In this document: one piece after another, positions 36,573 through 46,297 of the stretch
Layout of the letters: each line of letters starts with the position of its first letter
Position numbering within the stretch: position 1 is the stretch's first letter
From: Chitinispirillum sp.
GTDB lineage: Bacteria; Fibrobacterota; Chitinivibrionia; Chitinivibrionales; Chitinispirillaceae
Assembly: GCA_007115975.1 (NCBI GenBank)
Contig: SKJJ01000050.1
Coordinates: forward strand, 1-51,070
DNA: 51,070 nt
Direction: 5' to 3'
Position numbers and translations under genes: made by a program
The notes under the pieces: generated by a model
The model's input: the letters and a program-made list of their open reading frames with translations, nothing else
What the model was told of the DNA's origin: nothing
Databases searched by the model: none

Positions 36573-37975
36573 ATTTTGAGCGATATTGTGTAATTCCTAC
36601 CGTTTTGGAGCTGAACTCAGGTGAGAAAACAGATGCGCTGAGCGAACTGGCCACTGCAGCCTGTAAAGTTCTGGCTATAGAGTCGACCAAAGAGGTCATT
36701 GACGAGATGCTTAAGAGGGAGGAAAATTCATCCACCTTTGTGGGACAGGGGGTGGCACTGCCTCAGACAAAAGCACCTCTTGAGAGTGAGTTTGCAATAG
36801 TTGTTGGCCGGAGCACTTTGGGAATACCCTATGATGCGGCCCGTAACGCTCTGGCCCAGATTATCATTTTGCTTATTGCGCGCCAGGATGCAGATCCAAA
36901 CAGCCAGATAACAGTCCTCTCTGAGTTAGCAGCCGCCTTCAAGTCTGAGCAGGCCAGAGAGCAGATCCTCAATGCCCAGAGTCCTATTAGTCTCATAGAG
37001 ATTTTTGCCAATCTGAGAACAGGTACACCGGAGGAAACGGTTGTGCTCAAGGAGAAGAAAAAAAGTGCTGCACCTATTATTACTTCTGCCATGACACTGG
37101 CACGCGAAACAAAGGCTGCAGCAATAATGGTTTTTGCCGACAGTGTACGGGACAATGATTTTCTCGATCAGATAAGAAACAGAAACAAAATCATTATAGT
37201 GACAAGCAATAAAACGAGATTTGAGCACAGAAGGGACAAAAGGATCCAGGGAATTATCCAGGCTCCCCCGATCCCGACATCAAGGACCGGGCAGATAAAA
37301 ATCGGTATTCTTCTCGCTCTTTCGCGCAATCTGATCAGGAGAGATGACTGGGTGGTATGCGTTTCGGGCAATTCCAGAAGCAACGTTTTCGATACACTGG
37401 TAACCGTCGATGTAGCCCTGGAGTATGAGTTTTTCTTTGTAACGTCGCAGGACCTTCTTCCCCCTGATGTCAAACCGGAGGTACTTGAGAGGATTATCGG
37501 TCTTGCAGGTGAGATCGCCGTTGAAGGGAGAGAGGGCAGACCAACGGGAACGGTTTTTGTCCTTGGGGACACCAATTCGGTCAACAAGTTTGTGCGCCAG
37601 CTCATAATCAATCCCTTCAGGGGGTATAGCGAAGCGGAGCGTAACATAATGGACCCGGGGCTTGTTGAAACCATAAAAGAGTTTTCCAGTATTGACGGAG
37701 CCTTTATAGTAACCGGGGATGGAATAGTATTATCAGCCGGCAGCTATTTGCGCCCTCAGCTCTCCACCAAGGATCTTGAACTTTTACCCGGAGGCTTCGG
37801 GGCACGTCATGCTGCAGCATCGGCTATTACAGCCTGTACCAACGCACTGGCTATTACCATTTCGGAATCCACGGGCATGGTTACCCTTTTTAAGGGCGGT
37901 TCAACTATGATGTCCTTGTCGAGGCCTGTGGTGCGGGACAAGCAAAACGTACAGAAATTCGGCTCGTTTCAGTAA
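36569..37975 (+). CDS. Fusion of a degenerate PTS EIIA-like domain, a pyruvate-kinase-C-like domain and a diadenylate cyclase (DAC) domain
   Basis: The 468-residue protein has three parts. Residues 1-155 resemble PTS EIIA type 2, but the active-site motif reads GQGVALPQ (59-66): Gln66 replaces the phosphorylatable His. Residues 168-285 have an alternating alpha/beta pattern like the C-terminal pyruvate kinase domain (TLARETKAAAIMVFA). Residues 300-468 form a DAC domain with D376-G377-A378 and R413-H414-A415 (canonical DGA and RHR; the last Arg is Ala). The product is probably c-di-AMP. A PK-like domain before DAC recalls archaeal DacZ. The gene overlaps the acyltransferase gene by four bases. 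Catalysis must be tested because of the RHA change. Confidence 0.8.
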   Translation: MNFERYCVIPTVLELNSGEKTDALSELATAACKVLAIESTKEVIDEMLKREENSSTFVGQGVALPQTKAPLESEFAIVVGRSTLGIPYDAARNALAQIIILLIARQDADPNSQITVLSELAAAFKSEQAREQILNAQSPISLIEIFANLRTGTPEETVVLKEKKKSAAPIITSAMTLARETKAAAIMVFADSVRDNDFLDQIRNRNKIIIVTSNKTRFEHRRDKRIQGIIQAPPIPTSRTGQIKIGILLALSRNLIRRDDWVVCVSGNSRSNVFDTLVTVDVALEYEFFFVTSQDLLPPDVKPEVLERIIGLAGEIAVEGREGRPTGTVFVLGDTNSVNKFVRQLIINPFRGYSEAERNIMDPGLVETIKEFSSIDGAFIVTGDGIVLSAGSYLRPQLSTKDLELLPGGFGARHAAASAITACTNALAITISESTGMVTLFKGGSTMMSLSRPVVRDKQNVQKFGSFQ

Positions 37976-38058
37976 TGCTGTATTTTTGAGTATTGCACAG
38001 TTGCCAACGAAAAAGAGAAATACATCTAGTCCAACAACATAAAAGAGAGGTTGTAGTT

Positions 38059-39402
38059 ATGCAAAAGATCTGGTATGATGACCGTTTTCTGTCCGATTAT
38101 ATCTCCCAGGGTGAAATCGAAAATTATAATCCCGCCCTCAGTGAAGCATTAAAGATGCTTAATGAGAAGAGCGGGCCCGGAAACGACTATCTTGGCTGGC
38201 TTGATCTGCCGTTGAAAACCGATGCATCCCAGATTGCTGCAATAAAGGAGAAAGCAGAGGAGATCCGTTCAAAAGCTGACGTACTCATCTGTATCGGTAT
38301 CGGCGGCTCCTACCTTGGTGCTAAGGCGGCAATTGAGTTCCTCTCTGCGTCATTTGAAGACCTCAGAAAGCCACGCGTTGTTTTTGCAGGGCACACGATC
38401 AACTCCGACTATCTGGGTGATCTTCTTGAGCTGCTCAAGGATAAAGAGGTTGCGGTAAATGTAATCTCAAAAAGCGGCACCACTACAGAGCCGGGCATCA
38501 CCTTCAGAGTGATTCGTCAATGGATGGAGGAGCGCTACGGCAGAAAAGAAGCAGCTTCCAGAATCGTTGCCACAACCGACCCCAACGCCGGAGCGTTAAG
38601 AAAACTTGCCCATGAAGAGGGGTACGCCTCCTTTGGCATTCCTTCAGATGTTGGAGGGCGATTTTCTGTTCTCACTGCTGTAGGGCTGTTTCCGATCGCG
38701 GTTGCAGGTATAGATATAGCAGCTCTTGTTGAGGGGGCAGCACAGGGGTATGAGCTTTGTGCACCCGAAGGCGTGGATAAAAATATTGCCGGACGTTATG
38801 CCGCAGTGCGCAACATTCTTTTCAGGCGGGGCTATACCACAGAGGTAATGGCTACGTTTCAACCCCAGCTTCACTTTATAAATGAGTGGTGGAAACAGCT
38901 GGCAGGGGAGAGTGAAGGGAAGAACGGAACCGGCATATTCCCTGCAGGGCTTGACTACACAACAGATCTTCACTCCCTTGGCCAGTGGATGCAGGAGGGG
39001 GTACGGTCCGTATTTGAAACATTTATGGTCCTGAAAAACACCAACGCATCCGTTACCGTGCCGTCATTCGATGATGACAGTGACGGTTTAAATTATCTTA
39101 GCGGCAAGAGCTTTGAACAGATCAATGAAAAGGCATACCAGGGAACACTGCTTGCGCACCTTGACGGAAGCGTTCCTGCGGCAACGCTGATGCTTCAGGA
39201 CAGATCAGAACACACTCTTGGGCAACTGCTCTATTTCTTCGAGAAAGCGATCGCCATCTCGGGTTATATGCTCAGGGTTAATCCTTTTGATCAGCCGGGA
39301 GTTGAAGCTTACAAGAAAAACATGTTTGCGCTTCTTGGAAAATCCGGCTATGAGCAACAGCGAGACCAGCTGCTGCTCAGAACCAAGGATATGAGCCTAT
39401 GA
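38059..39402 (+). CDS. pgi: Glucose-6-phosphate isomerase
   Basis: The 447-residue enzyme is of the shorter bacterial type. It has the sugar-binding SIS motif [34 protein letters not shown] and [14 protein letters not shown]. The C-terminal signature [13 protein letters not shown] carries the catalytic lysine. It interconverts glucose-6-phosphate and fructose-6-phosphate in glycolysis and cell-wall sugar supply. The ATG at 38059 follows GAGAGG by eight bases; an upstream TTG at 37993 is unlikely. It follows the diadenylate cyclase gene by 83 bases and overlaps yjbQ by four, so it is probably in the same operon. Confidence 0.93.
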   Translation: MQKIWYDDRFLSDYISQGEIENYNPALSEALKMLNEKSGPGNDYLGWLDLPLKTDASQIAAIKEKAEEIRSKADVLICIGIGGSYLGAKAAIEFLSASFEDLRKPRVVFAGHTINSDYLGDLLELLKDKEVAVNVISKSGTTTEPGITFRVIRQWMEERYGRKEAASRIVATTDPNAGALRKLAHEEGYASFGIPSDVGGRFSVLTAVGLFPIAVAGIDIAALVEGAAQGYELCAPEGVDKNIAGRYAAVRNILFRRGYTTEVMATFQPQLHFINEWWKQLAGESEGKNGTGIFPAGLDYTTDLHSLGQWMQEGVRSVFETFMVLKNTNASVTVPSFDDDSDGLNYLSGKSFEQINEKAYQGTLLAHLDGSVPAATLMLQDRSEHTLGQLLYFFEKAIAISGYMLRVNPFDQPGVEAYKKNMFALLGKSGYEQQRDQLLLRTKDMSL

Positions 39403-39815
39403 AATCATTCAGAAAAGTCATGACCTTCTCTACCCCTCACCGGCGGGATTACATTAATATCACCCACCATGTGGAGGATGCTCTTAGGGAGAGCGGGGTC
39501 AGTGAAGGGCTATGTCTTGTAAATGCAATGCATATTACCGCAAGCGTTTACATAAACGATGACGAACCGGGGCTGATAAAAGACTACGACGACTGGCTGG
39601 AGCAGCTTGCTCCCCATGAGCCGATCTCCAGGTACCGTCATAACGGTGCCGAGGATAATGGGGATGCGCACCTAAAGCGTCAGGTTATGGGCAGGGAGGT
39701 TGTTGTTGCAATTACAAACAGAAAACTCGATTTCGGTCCCTGGGAACAGATCTTTTATGGTGAATTTGACGGAAGGCGGGCGAAGAAGGTGCTGATTAAG
39801 ATTATCGGTGAGTGA
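39399..39815 (+). CDS. YjbQ family (UPF0047) protein
   Basis: The 138-residue protein matches the YjbQ/UPF0047 family, with [18 protein letters not shown] and [20 protein letters not shown] carrying conserved His, Asn and Asp residues that form the active-site cluster. Some members have weak thiamine-phosphate-synthase-like activity; the cellular role is unclear. It overlaps pgi by four bases (ATGA) and ends the acyltransferase-DAC-pgi operon. No terminator is evident after the stop. Confidence 0.85.
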   Translation: MKSFRKVMTFSTPHRRDYINITHHVEDALRESGVSEGLCLVNAMHITASVYINDDEPGLIKDYDDWLEQLAPHEPISRYRHNGAEDNGDAHLKRQVMGREVVVAITNRKLDFGPWEQIFYGEFDGRRAKKVLIKIIGE

Positions 39816-39951
39816 GATACTGTTGCTTCTTTCGCCCTGAATTGTTATTTAGAGTCGAATAGATATCAACTTAAGAGTTGTTTTGGCACTGTATGCTCGA
39901 TACCCAGAGCTCCTGGTCGAAGGGTTCCTACTCCCTTTAATCATGATCAAT

Positions 39952-39991
39952 CAGGAGCACTTCGATACGGGCGTTCGCAGTCGCCCTGCTC
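39952..39991 (+). repeat. 40-bp direct repeat, copy A, upstream of trpE
   Basis: CAGGAGCACTTCGATAC, eight variable bases, GCAGTCGCCCTGCTC. Copy B at 43729-43768 is 16/17 and 14/15 identical in the two blocks, with the same eight-base gap. Both follow a GAGCTCC word (39908 and 43696 region). The copies bracket the trp genes. Confidence 0.65.
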
Positions 39992-40016
39992 AGTGTGAGC
40001 GCAACCCAGTAGTCTT

Positions 40017-40043
40017 TTGAACAAAAACTATATTACCTATATT
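40017..40043 (+). promoter_or_regulatory. Weak candidate promoter of the trp genes
   Basis: TTGAAC (40017-40022) and TATATT (40038-40043) with a 15-base spacer are the best boxes I see. Start near 40050 would give a 50-base leader with no Trp-rich leader peptide, so classical attenuation is not visible. The spacer is short. Confidence 0.25.
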
Positions 40044-40098
40044 AGTGAAATTCAGACAATTCACCTTTTGTACCACCTTACATTGACGAGAGAGCATT

Positions 40099-41571
40099 TT
40101 GACATACCCCAATTTTCAACAAATTAAAAAGGCAGCAGAGCAGTACACTGTCATACCAGTATGTAAATCACTGCTTGCCGATACAGAAACCCCGGTATCG
40201 GTATGGATGAAACTGTTTCGCAATGAACCCTGCGGCTTTCTTCTGGAGAGTGTCACCGGAGGGGATAAAACTGCACGGTACTCCTTTTCCGGTGCCAATC
40301 CCTATGCTCAGTTTTATGCAGATGGGGAAAAGTGGAGTTTTGCCGGTCCCGAGACCATCAGTGGTGAAGGTGACCCGGTTGCAGCCCTGAAAAAACTGTT
40401 CAGCATCTATAAAGCGGCACCGGTGGATGGCATCCCCAGGTTTTCAGGAGGGGCTGTCGGCTATTTCGCCTACGATTCCATACGGTTCTATGAGGAGATC
40501 CCCGATTCAAACCCAAAAGATGACCCGTTTCATGACATCTTTTTTGGTTTTTACAAGGACATCATCGCCTTTGACAACAGAGAGCACCGGATTATTCTCA
40601 TCAGCAACATCATTACCGATCCAAAGAGCGACAATCTTGAAGCGCTCTATAGCGATGCGCTGTATGCAATCGAAAGCATGGAAAAGCGTATGAACCAGAC
40701 TATCAGTTCAACAGCGGTAACTATCGGGGATGCAGGGGAGATACGATCAAATATTGCTAGTGATTTTTTTGCCGCTGCTGTAGAAAAGGGTAAGGAGTAT
40801 ATAAAGGCCGGGGACATTTTTCAGGTGGTTCTTTCGCAGCGGTTTTCTCTTGAAGTTGACGCTGATCCTTTCGACCTCTACCGTATACTTCGTGTCGTCA
40901 ATCCTTCACCCTATATGTACTATCTCAACCTTGGTGACACTTCGGTGATAGGAGCTTCGCCTGAAATGCTGGTTCGCATTGAGGATGGTGTTGTAGAATC
41001 GAGGCCTATTGCAGGCACCCGCCGAAGGGGCAACGATGAGGATGAGGATGAGGAGCTTATTTGCGAACTTAAAAACGACGCCAAAGAGGTAGCAGAACAT
41101 GTTATGCTTGTGGATCTGGGGAGAAACGATGTCGGGCGGGTCTGCGAATACGGCAGTATCGAAGTTGAGGAGATGATGCATACAGAGAAGTATTCACATG
41201 TCATTCACATGGTTTCAAATGTTAAGGGCAGACTGAAAGAGGGTTGTGATGCTTTCGATGCTTTTTTCTCCTGCTTCCCTGCAGGCACCCTTTCAGGTGC
41301 ACCCAAAATAAGGGCAATGGAGATAATTGACGAACTGGAGACTGTGCGACGTGGCATTTACGGAGGAGCCCTGGGTTATATTGATTTCAGCGGCAATATG
41401 GATACCTGCATCGTAATCAGAACGATTGTCTACCATAATGGTAAGGCGTATATACAGGCAGGGGGAGGGGTTGTTGCAGATTCTGTTGCGAAGAGGGAGT
41501 ATCAGGAGACGGTGGAAAAAGCGTCTGCACTTTTTTCATCCATCAAGAGGGCTGCACAGATAACCGGTTAA
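40099..41571 (+). CDS. trpE: Anthranilate synthase component I
   Basis: The 490-residue enzyme has the N-terminal Trp-binding LLES motif (48-51), pointing to feedback inhibition. The chorismate-binding domain has [32 protein letters not shown] and [16 protein letters not shown]. With TrpG it makes anthranilate from chorismate and glutamine. The start is TTG at 40099, with GAGAGAG five to six bases upstream. The conserved N-terminus ([15 protein letters not shown]) begins just after it. An acidic run (DEDEDEE) follows the TRRRG motif. First gene of trpE-G-C-F. Confidence 0.95.
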   Translation: MTYPNFQQIKKAAEQYTVIPVCKSLLADTETPVSVWMKLFRNEPCGFLLESVTGGDKTARYSFSGANPYAQFYADGEKWSFAGPETISGEGDPVAALKKLFSIYKAAPVDGIPRFSGGAVGYFAYDSIRFYEEIPDSNPKDDPFHDIFFGFYKDIIAFDNREHRIILISNIITDPKSDNLEALYSDALYAIESMEKRMNQTISSTAVTIGDAGEIRSNIASDFFAAAVEKGKEYIKAGDIFQVVLSQRFSLEVDADPFDLYRILRVVNPSPYMYYLNLGDTSVIGASPEMLVRIEDGVVESRPIAGTRRRGNDEDEDEELICELKNDAKEVAEHVMLVDLGRNDVGRVCEYGSIEVEEMMHTEKYSHVIHMVSNVKGRLKEGCDAFDAFFSCFPAGTLSGAPKIRAMEIIDELETVRRGIYGGALGYIDFSGNMDTCIVIRTIVYHNGKAYIQAGGGVVADSVAKREYQETVEKASALFSSIKRAAQITG

Positions 41572-41599
41572 AACAACCTGTAAGGGTTGGGGAGATTTT

Positions 41600-42196
41600 A
41601 TGCTGTTAATAATAGATAACTACGACTCATTCACCTACAATCTTGTGCAGTATTTCGGTGAGTTGTACACAGGTACCATTGAGGTATTCAGAAATGATGC
41701 CATTGAGATCACTGAGATTGAGAAGCTTAACCCCTTTGCTATCGTGATCTCTCCGGGCCCCTGCACGCCCAAGGAGGCGGGTATCTCTGTTGAGCTCATT
41801 CAAAAAATGGGGGGAAAAATTCCGATTCTTGGTGTGTGTCTTGGGCACCAGTCTATCGGGGAAGCATTCGGAGCAAAGGTGGTGAGAGCACCCTATCTTA
41901 TGCACGGCAAGGTATCGCTTATCAAGCACTCTCAGAAGGGCATCTACAAGGACATACCCAATCCGTTTACTGCAACGCGGTATCACAGCCTTTTAATTGA
42001 ACAGCAAAGCATACCTGATTGTCTTGAGATTACCAGTGCAACCGAAGATGGCTGCATCATGGGCATAGAGCATAAGGTGTACAAAATATATGGCGTACAG
42101 TATCATCCCGAATCGATACTTACCGAACACGGCAAAACGCTGCTCAATAATTTTCTGCAGTTAGCTGCACAGGAACAGGGGCAAACAGATGAATGA
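41600..42196 (+). CDS. trpG: Anthranilate synthase glutamine amidotransferase subunit
   Basis: The 198-residue class I glutamine amidotransferase has the nucleophile C80 in [14 protein letters not shown] and the His-Glu pair in VQYHPESI near residues 171-173. It supplies ammonia to TrpE. GGGGAG lies before the ATG. Family members may also serve p-aminobenzoate synthesis; the neighbours favour tryptophan. It overlaps trpC by eight bases. Confidence 0.94.
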   Translation: MLLIIDNYDSFTYNLVQYFGELYTGTIEVFRNDAIEITEIEKLNPFAIVISPGPCTPKEAGISVELIQKMGGKIPILGVCLGHQSIGEAFGAKVVRAPYLMHGKVSLIKHSQKGIYKDIPNPFTATRYHSLLIEQQSIPDCLEITSATEDGCIMGIEHKVYKIYGVQYHPESILTEHGKTLLNNFLQLAAQEQGQTDE

Positions 42197-42968
42197 AATT
42201 CTCAAGACTATTATCGGCCAGAAAAAACTGGAGGTAACACTTTTAAAGAAGCGCCGGGGTGATTTCAACGGACGTCAATCCCCCAAAAGGGATTTTACCG
42301 GCTGCTTTAAAAACAGAGAACAGCTGGCTATAATTGCAGAGGTCAAAAAAGCATCTCCCTCCAAAGGGGTCATACGGGAGGACTTTGATCCGGTCGGGAT
42401 TGCCCAAAGTTATCACAAGGGAGGAGCCAGCGCTGTTTCGGTTCTTACCGATGAAAAATTCTTTCAGGGCCATGAAGATTTTCTGGTAGCAGTAAGGGAA
42501 CGGGTCTCTCTTCCGGTACTGAGAAAAGATTTCATCATAGATATACTTCAGGTGGAGCATACAGCATCTATCGGCAGTGATGCTATTTTGCTTATTGCAG
42601 CAGCTCTTGACGATGCCCAGATAAAAGACCTTTATCAGTCTGCCCTGGAGCTTGAGTTGGATCCTCTGATTGAGATCCACTCCTTAAATGAACTTGACAG
42701 AGTAATGAAGCTTAACCCCGCCCTTATAGGGATCAACAACAGAGATCTTAACACCTTTAAAACCGATATTGCAGTAACAACCGAGCTTGTTAAACGTATT
42801 CCTTCTGAGATTGCTGTTATATCGGAAAGCGGGATTCATTCCAAAGAGCAGACTCTTGAGCTGTTCGCAGCGGGAATCGCCGGTATACTTGTTGGTGAAT
42901 CACTTATGCGCAGTGACGATCCCGGTTGCCTGATTTCAGAACTACTATGCAGCAAGGAAAACCTGTAA
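42189..42968 (+). CDS. trpC: Indole-3-glycerol phosphate synthase
   Basis: The 259-residue TIM-barrel protein has the IGPS motif [11 protein letters not shown] (catalytic Lys), [32 protein letters not shown] and ISESGIHS. It converts CdRP to indole-3-glycerol phosphate. It starts eight bases inside trpG and its TAA overlaps the trpF ATG by one base, so the genes are translationally coupled. trpD, which makes its substrate precursor, is absent from this window. Confidence 0.95.
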   Translation: MNEILKTIIGQKKLEVTLLKKRRGDFNGRQSPKRDFTGCFKNREQLAIIAEVKKASPSKGVIREDFDPVGIAQSYHKGGASAVSVLTDEKFFQGHEDFLVAVRERVSLPVLRKDFIIDILQVEHTASIGSDAILLIAAALDDAQIKDLYQSALELELDPLIEIHSLNELDRVMKLNPALIGINNRDLNTFKTDIAVTTELVKRIPSEIAVISESGIHSKEQTLELFAAGIAGILVGESLMRSDDPGCLISELLCSKENL

Positions 42969-43594
42969 TGACAATACGTATCAAGGTTTGCGGGATTACC
43001 AGGTATGAGGATGCGCGGGTAGCGGTTAATCTGGGTGTAGATGCTCTGGGGTTTATTTTCTATCCGGCAAGCCCTCGCTACATCAGTCCATCCGATGCAG
43101 CACAGATAACAAAAAAACTTCCCCCGTTTGTTTCCAAGGTTGGTGTATTTGTAAATGAAAAGATCTCGGCACTTGAGGAGATTGCCTGTGAGGCGGGGAC
43201 CGATACCATTCAGCTTCACGGTTCAGAGACTCCGGAGTACTGCAGGTCCGTTCCGTTTCCTGTAATAAAGGCCTTCTCAGTTAAACCAACTTCAGATCTT
43301 GATACCTTGTCGGAATATGATGTACAGGGCTTTCTTCTTGACACGTGGAAGGATGGTCTGCGTGGAGGTACCGGTTCTACTTTCGACTGGAACATTGCCA
43401 TTAAAGCGTGTTCAAAATACAAAAACATAATTCTTGCAGGGGGCCTTGGCCCCTCAAACATAGCAGAAGCGCTGGAGTCGGTAAGTCCCTATGCGGTAGA
43501 TGTCAACAGCGGGGTTGAGATCAGCCCGGGAGTGAAAAATCCACTTAAGCTCAGGGATGTGATTACTTTGGTAAAAAAGTGGAGATATGTGTAG
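42968..43594 (+). CDS. trpF: Phosphoribosylanthranilate isomerase
   Basis: The 208-residue TIM barrel has KVCGIT with catalytic C8, GFIFYPASPRYI, TIQLHGSE, ILAGGLGPSNI and AVDVNSGVE with the catalytic Asp. It isomerises PRA to CdRP. I choose the ATG at 42968 (TAATG overlap with trpC, AAGGA upstream); frames extending upstream to 42926 add non-family residues. Last gene of the trp cluster. trpA and trpB do not follow. Confidence 0.94.
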   Translation: MTIRIKVCGITRYEDARVAVNLGVDALGFIFYPASPRYISPSDAAQITKKLPPFVSKVGVFVNEKISALEEIACEAGTDTIQLHGSETPEYCRSVPFPVIKAFSVKPTSDLDTLSEYDVQGFLLDTWKDGLRGGTGSTFDWNIAIKACSKYKNIILAGGLGPSNIAEALESVSPYAVDVNSGVEISPGVKNPLKLRDVITLVKKWRYV

Positions 43595-43728
43595 ATCAGG
43601 CTTGGTTGAAAGAGCCAGCATATCGATCCCACCCCGGACGATTCAAAGTTTAATTGTGATCAGCGCACACCTGCTGTACTGAGCTTGCCCAAATGAGCTC
43701 CCAGTTGGCCCCCTTTTTTTAAAAAAAA

Positions 43729-43768
43729 CAGGAACACTTCGATACAACCAATAGCAGTTGCCCTGCTC
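43729..43768 (+). repeat. 40-bp direct repeat, copy B, downstream of trpF
   Basis: CAGGAACACTTCGATAC, eight bases, GCAGTTGCCCTGCTC, in the same orientation as copy A at 39952-39991. A T8-A8 palindromic run (43713-43728) directly precedes it. The hemW heptamer repeat starts 13 bases after it. Confidence 0.65.
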
Positions 43769-43780
43769 TGGCAGGCCCTG

Positions 43781-43836
43781 AACAATGAACAATGAACAAT
43801 GAACAATGAACAATGAACCCTGAACAATGAACAATG
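43781..43836 (+). repeat. Heptanucleotide tandem repeat spanning the hemW start codon
   Basis: Five AACAATG units (43781-43815), one AACCCTG variant (43816-43822) and two more AACAATG units (43823-43836) follow each other directly. Each unit contains ATG, and the 7-base period places successive ATGs in different frames. ATGs at 43785, 43792, 43799, 43806 and 43813 each open only five codons before TGA. The ATG at 43827 is the hemW start. No Shine-Dalgarno is visible, so copy number changes could alter hemW translation. Confidence 0.85.
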
Positions 43837-44969
43837 AACCCCTATCTCTCTACATACACACCCCTTTCTGTGCCAAAAAGTGCAGGTACTGCGATTTCTA
43901 TTCTGTTTCCTACGACAAGGAGACTGCCGATGCTTTTGTTGCTGCAATTATTCAGGAGTGGGGACTGCTAAAAGACAGGCACCGATTGGGCGATGAGATC
44001 TCCACCATTTATATGGGAGGCGGCACACCATCTCTTCTTACCCAAGAGCATCTGGGGTTATTAAAGACGGAGCTGTTTGACAAACTTGACCTTACAAAGC
44101 TTCAGGAGTGGACAATAGAAGCAAACCCCGAAAGCTTCTCCAGTCAAAAAGCACAGCTTTGGAAAAGTATGGGGGCCACCAGACTCTCTTTGGGTGTGCA
44201 GTCCTTGCGCCAAAAAGAGCTCTCTTTTAGCGGAAGGCTCCATTCAGCGCAAAGGGCACTTGATGTTCTGAATGACCCTGTTCTTAAGGAGTTCCGTTCG
44301 GTTGGGGCAGATATTATCTATGCTCTTCCAGGCCAGACACCTGAGTCACTTGAGAAGACATTGAGGGCCATTTTGTCAACCGGTTCAATTCATCATCTTT
44401 CAGCCTATGAGCTCACGTTAAGCAGGGCCACACCATTTGGGCGGCATCAAACCCTTCTGCCGGTCCCTTCCGAAGAGCTTGCGGTAAGAATGTATGAATT
44501 TATTGGCAACATATGCCGGGAGTACGCAATGGAGCAGTATGAGATCTCCAACTATTCTCTAAAAGGGCACCGCTCGGTTCACAATAGCGCCTACTGGAAT
44601 CACTCGCCCTATATCGGACTAGGTCCTTCGGCACACTCCTATCTGCATCCTTTTCGATGGAGCAATGGTGCGGATGTAGATGAGTACATCACCAAAATCA
44701 GCAGCGGCACTTTACCCATAACACTAACTGAAGAGATAGGCAGGCAAGAGCTCTCAGCAGAGATGATTTTTCTGGGGCTGCGAAGATCAGAGGGGATCGA
44801 TGAGACTGACTATTTTGCACGAGTAGGAGATCAGTTTGTAAATAAAACTCGATCGATGATTCTGGACAACTACCTATCCGGTGGCATGATTTTTCAAAAA
44901 GATAACCGGTGGGCGCTGACTGACAGAGGTCGTCTTTTTGCAGATAGAATCGCAAGGGATCTCATTTAG
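43827..44969 (+). CDS. hemW: HemW-type radical SAM protein (heme chaperone)
   Basis: The 380-residue protein has the radical SAM cluster C15-x3-C19-x2-C22 (HTPFCAKKCRYCDFYS), MGGGTPS, EANPES and a QYEISNY motif typical of HemN/HemW. Lack of the N-terminal HemN extension favours HemW, a heme-binding chaperone, over coproporphyrinogen dehydrogenase. The start codon lies in a heptamer repeat with no ribosome site. The next in-frame Met is far downstream, so the start is well constrained. Confidence 0.9.
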   Translation: MNNEPLSLYIHTPFCAKKCRYCDFYSVSYDKETADAFVAAIIQEWGLLKDRHRLGDEISTIYMGGGTPSLLTQEHLGLLKTELFDKLDLTKLQEWTIEANPESFSSQKAQLWKSMGATRLSLGVQSLRQKELSFSGRLHSAQRALDVLNDPVLKEFRSVGADIIYALPGQTPESLEKTLRAILSTGSIHHLSAYELTLSRATPFGRHQTLLPVPSEELAVRMYEFIGNICREYAMEQYEISNYSLKGHRSVHNSAYWNHSPYIGLGPSAHSYLHPFRWSNGADVDEYITKISSGTLPITLTEEIGRQELSAEMIFLGLRRSEGIDETDYFARVGDQFVNKTRSMILDNYLSGGMIFQKDNRWALTDRGRLFADRIARDLI

Positions 44970-45151
44970 TGACCCACATCAGGAGGTTCCAATAGTTTTC
45001 CCACTGCCAGGCACCAGCGGTTTTCCACCCTGTCACCTTTTTGCCCTCCCCCTTTGGGCACTTTGCCATCAATGCGTGTGGTGAGATCCCTTTGGACCGA
45101 CACCTCTGAGCAGTAAATGCATCATGGGACCAGCACCATTGGGGTGAGTAG

Positions 45152-45937
45152 CTACCGGTTTGCCAGCCACTCAAAGCTCTCAATCACATGCTCTTTTTTT
45201 TCCAGTTCCAGTATAGAAAGTAAGGGTTGTATACCTATAGTCTCCAGAAAAGAGAAGATCTCGGTATAGGGCATAACACCTTTTCCCACAGCGCACCAGG
45301 AGTCTCTTTTTTGATTGTAATCGGTGAAATCGATAAGATGCAAAACGGGTTGTATTCCGTGGTTTGCAAGGGTATTCAACAAAATTTTTGTCAGAAGGAG
45401 TGAGTCGTACCGTTCAATAATTTCAGCGACAAAAAGGCGCGGTATATCGATAACCGGCACAATGGTCAGATTTTGATTTTGCGCCATAGAAAAGAGAGCG
45501 TTAAACTTGGTGAAACAATCGAGGAGGAGCGTCTCCTGGTCGGGTTTGTAGCTATTTTCTAAAAGTGGGGTAATGCCTTTTTTGTTTAGTGTGCTGGATA
45601 ATTCAAACATTGCTTGAAAAGAGACATCCTGGTCAAAATGGACAACCAGGCGTCGCTCTTTCTGGTAGCACAGGAGTCGGTTAACGCCTCTGATTATTTG
45701 ATCAGCTACCGTTTTTGTATTGAAGGCCTCTGGTGAGTGACAGATCACGGTGATACCTTCATTCATGGTGACCTGGGCGATTTCATCGATTTTAGATGGT
45801 GAGCTCATCAGGTCTTGGTCAAGATAGAGCTGGATAGCTCTGATTCCGTGTTCGATGGCAAAACCGATAGTGTCAAAAGGTTCATAATTGCAGTGAGCAG
45901 ACACTGAACTGGCGACACCCGTTAAATGCTGGTTCAT
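45152..45937 (-). CDS. TIM-barrel protein of the sugar phosphate isomerase/epimerase-like type
   Basis: The 261-residue protein resembles AP-endonuclease-2/xylose-isomerase-like TIM barrels, with alternating strands and helices: AIQLYLDQDLMSSP, VICHSPEAFN, LVVHFDQDV, ITPLLENSY, PVIDIPRLF and LHLIDFTDYN. His, Glu and Asp residues at strand ends suggest a metal site. Specific activity unknown. I start at the ATG at 45937 (GGGGGA nine bases upstream); the frame is open to 46018. It is divergent from the WecA-like gene. Confidence 0.7.
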   Translation of the reverse strand: MNQHLTGVASSVSAHCNYEPFDTIGFAIEHGIRAIQLYLDQDLMSSPSKIDEIAQVTMNEGITVICHSPEAFNTKTVADQIIRGVNRLLCYQKERRLVVHFDQDVSFQAMFELSSTLNKKGITPLLENSYKPDQETLLLDCFTKFNALFSMAQNQNLTIVPVIDIPRLFVAEIIERYDSLLLTKILLNTLANHGIQPVLHLIDFTDYNQKRDSWCAVGKGVMPYTEIFSFLETIGIQPLLSILELEKKEHVIESFEWLANR

Positions 45938-46220
45938 TGGTACTGTTCCCCCTTTTTCTGGAAAAAATGGTGTAACTGACAGTATAAATAATACCTCTGA
46001 CACCAGAAACTTTTGCAAATCATTGGGACTGGAGTGTAATTTTTAGTAATGTTCACATTAAATTGCTCCTGTACGTCAGGGCTTTATACAATCCGAGTGC
46101 TCCTCAGGGTTTTATTTAATTTACAAAATCGTCTAATTAATATAGTATATTAATAAAAAAAGTCACGCAATTTTCTTTTTTCAAGTGAAACTTTTTGTAA
46201 ACAGAAAGAGTGAAACAGGG
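45938..46220. other. Divergent intergenic region
   Basis: It separates the TIM-barrel gene from the WecA-like gene and holds AT-rich sequence with no gene. A minus-strand frame at 46150-46392 runs antisense to the WecA-like start and is not supported. Confidence 0.3.
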
Positions 46221-46249
46221 TGGACAATCGGGTAGTACTATGGTATAAT
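46221..46249 (+). promoter_or_regulatory. Strong sigma-70-type promoter of the WecA-like gene
   Basis: TGGACA (46221-46226) and a perfect TATAAT (46244-46249) are exactly 17 bases apart (5/6 and 6/6). Expected start near 46256 gives a 42-base leader to the ATG at 46298. Confidence 0.7.
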
Positions 46250-46297
46250 TCACGTAATTCCGGATTATAAAATACGATAAGAATCGGCAGGCTATAA

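Noticed and set aside
43781-43836. CRISPR array
   Set aside because: Units are 7 bp and directly adjacent with no spacers.
44962-45183. 73-codon minus-strand frame overlapping the end of the TIM-barrel gene
   Set aside because: No ribosome site, overlaps the real gene's 3' end and shows no recognisable family; composition looks like non-coding GC-rich sequence.
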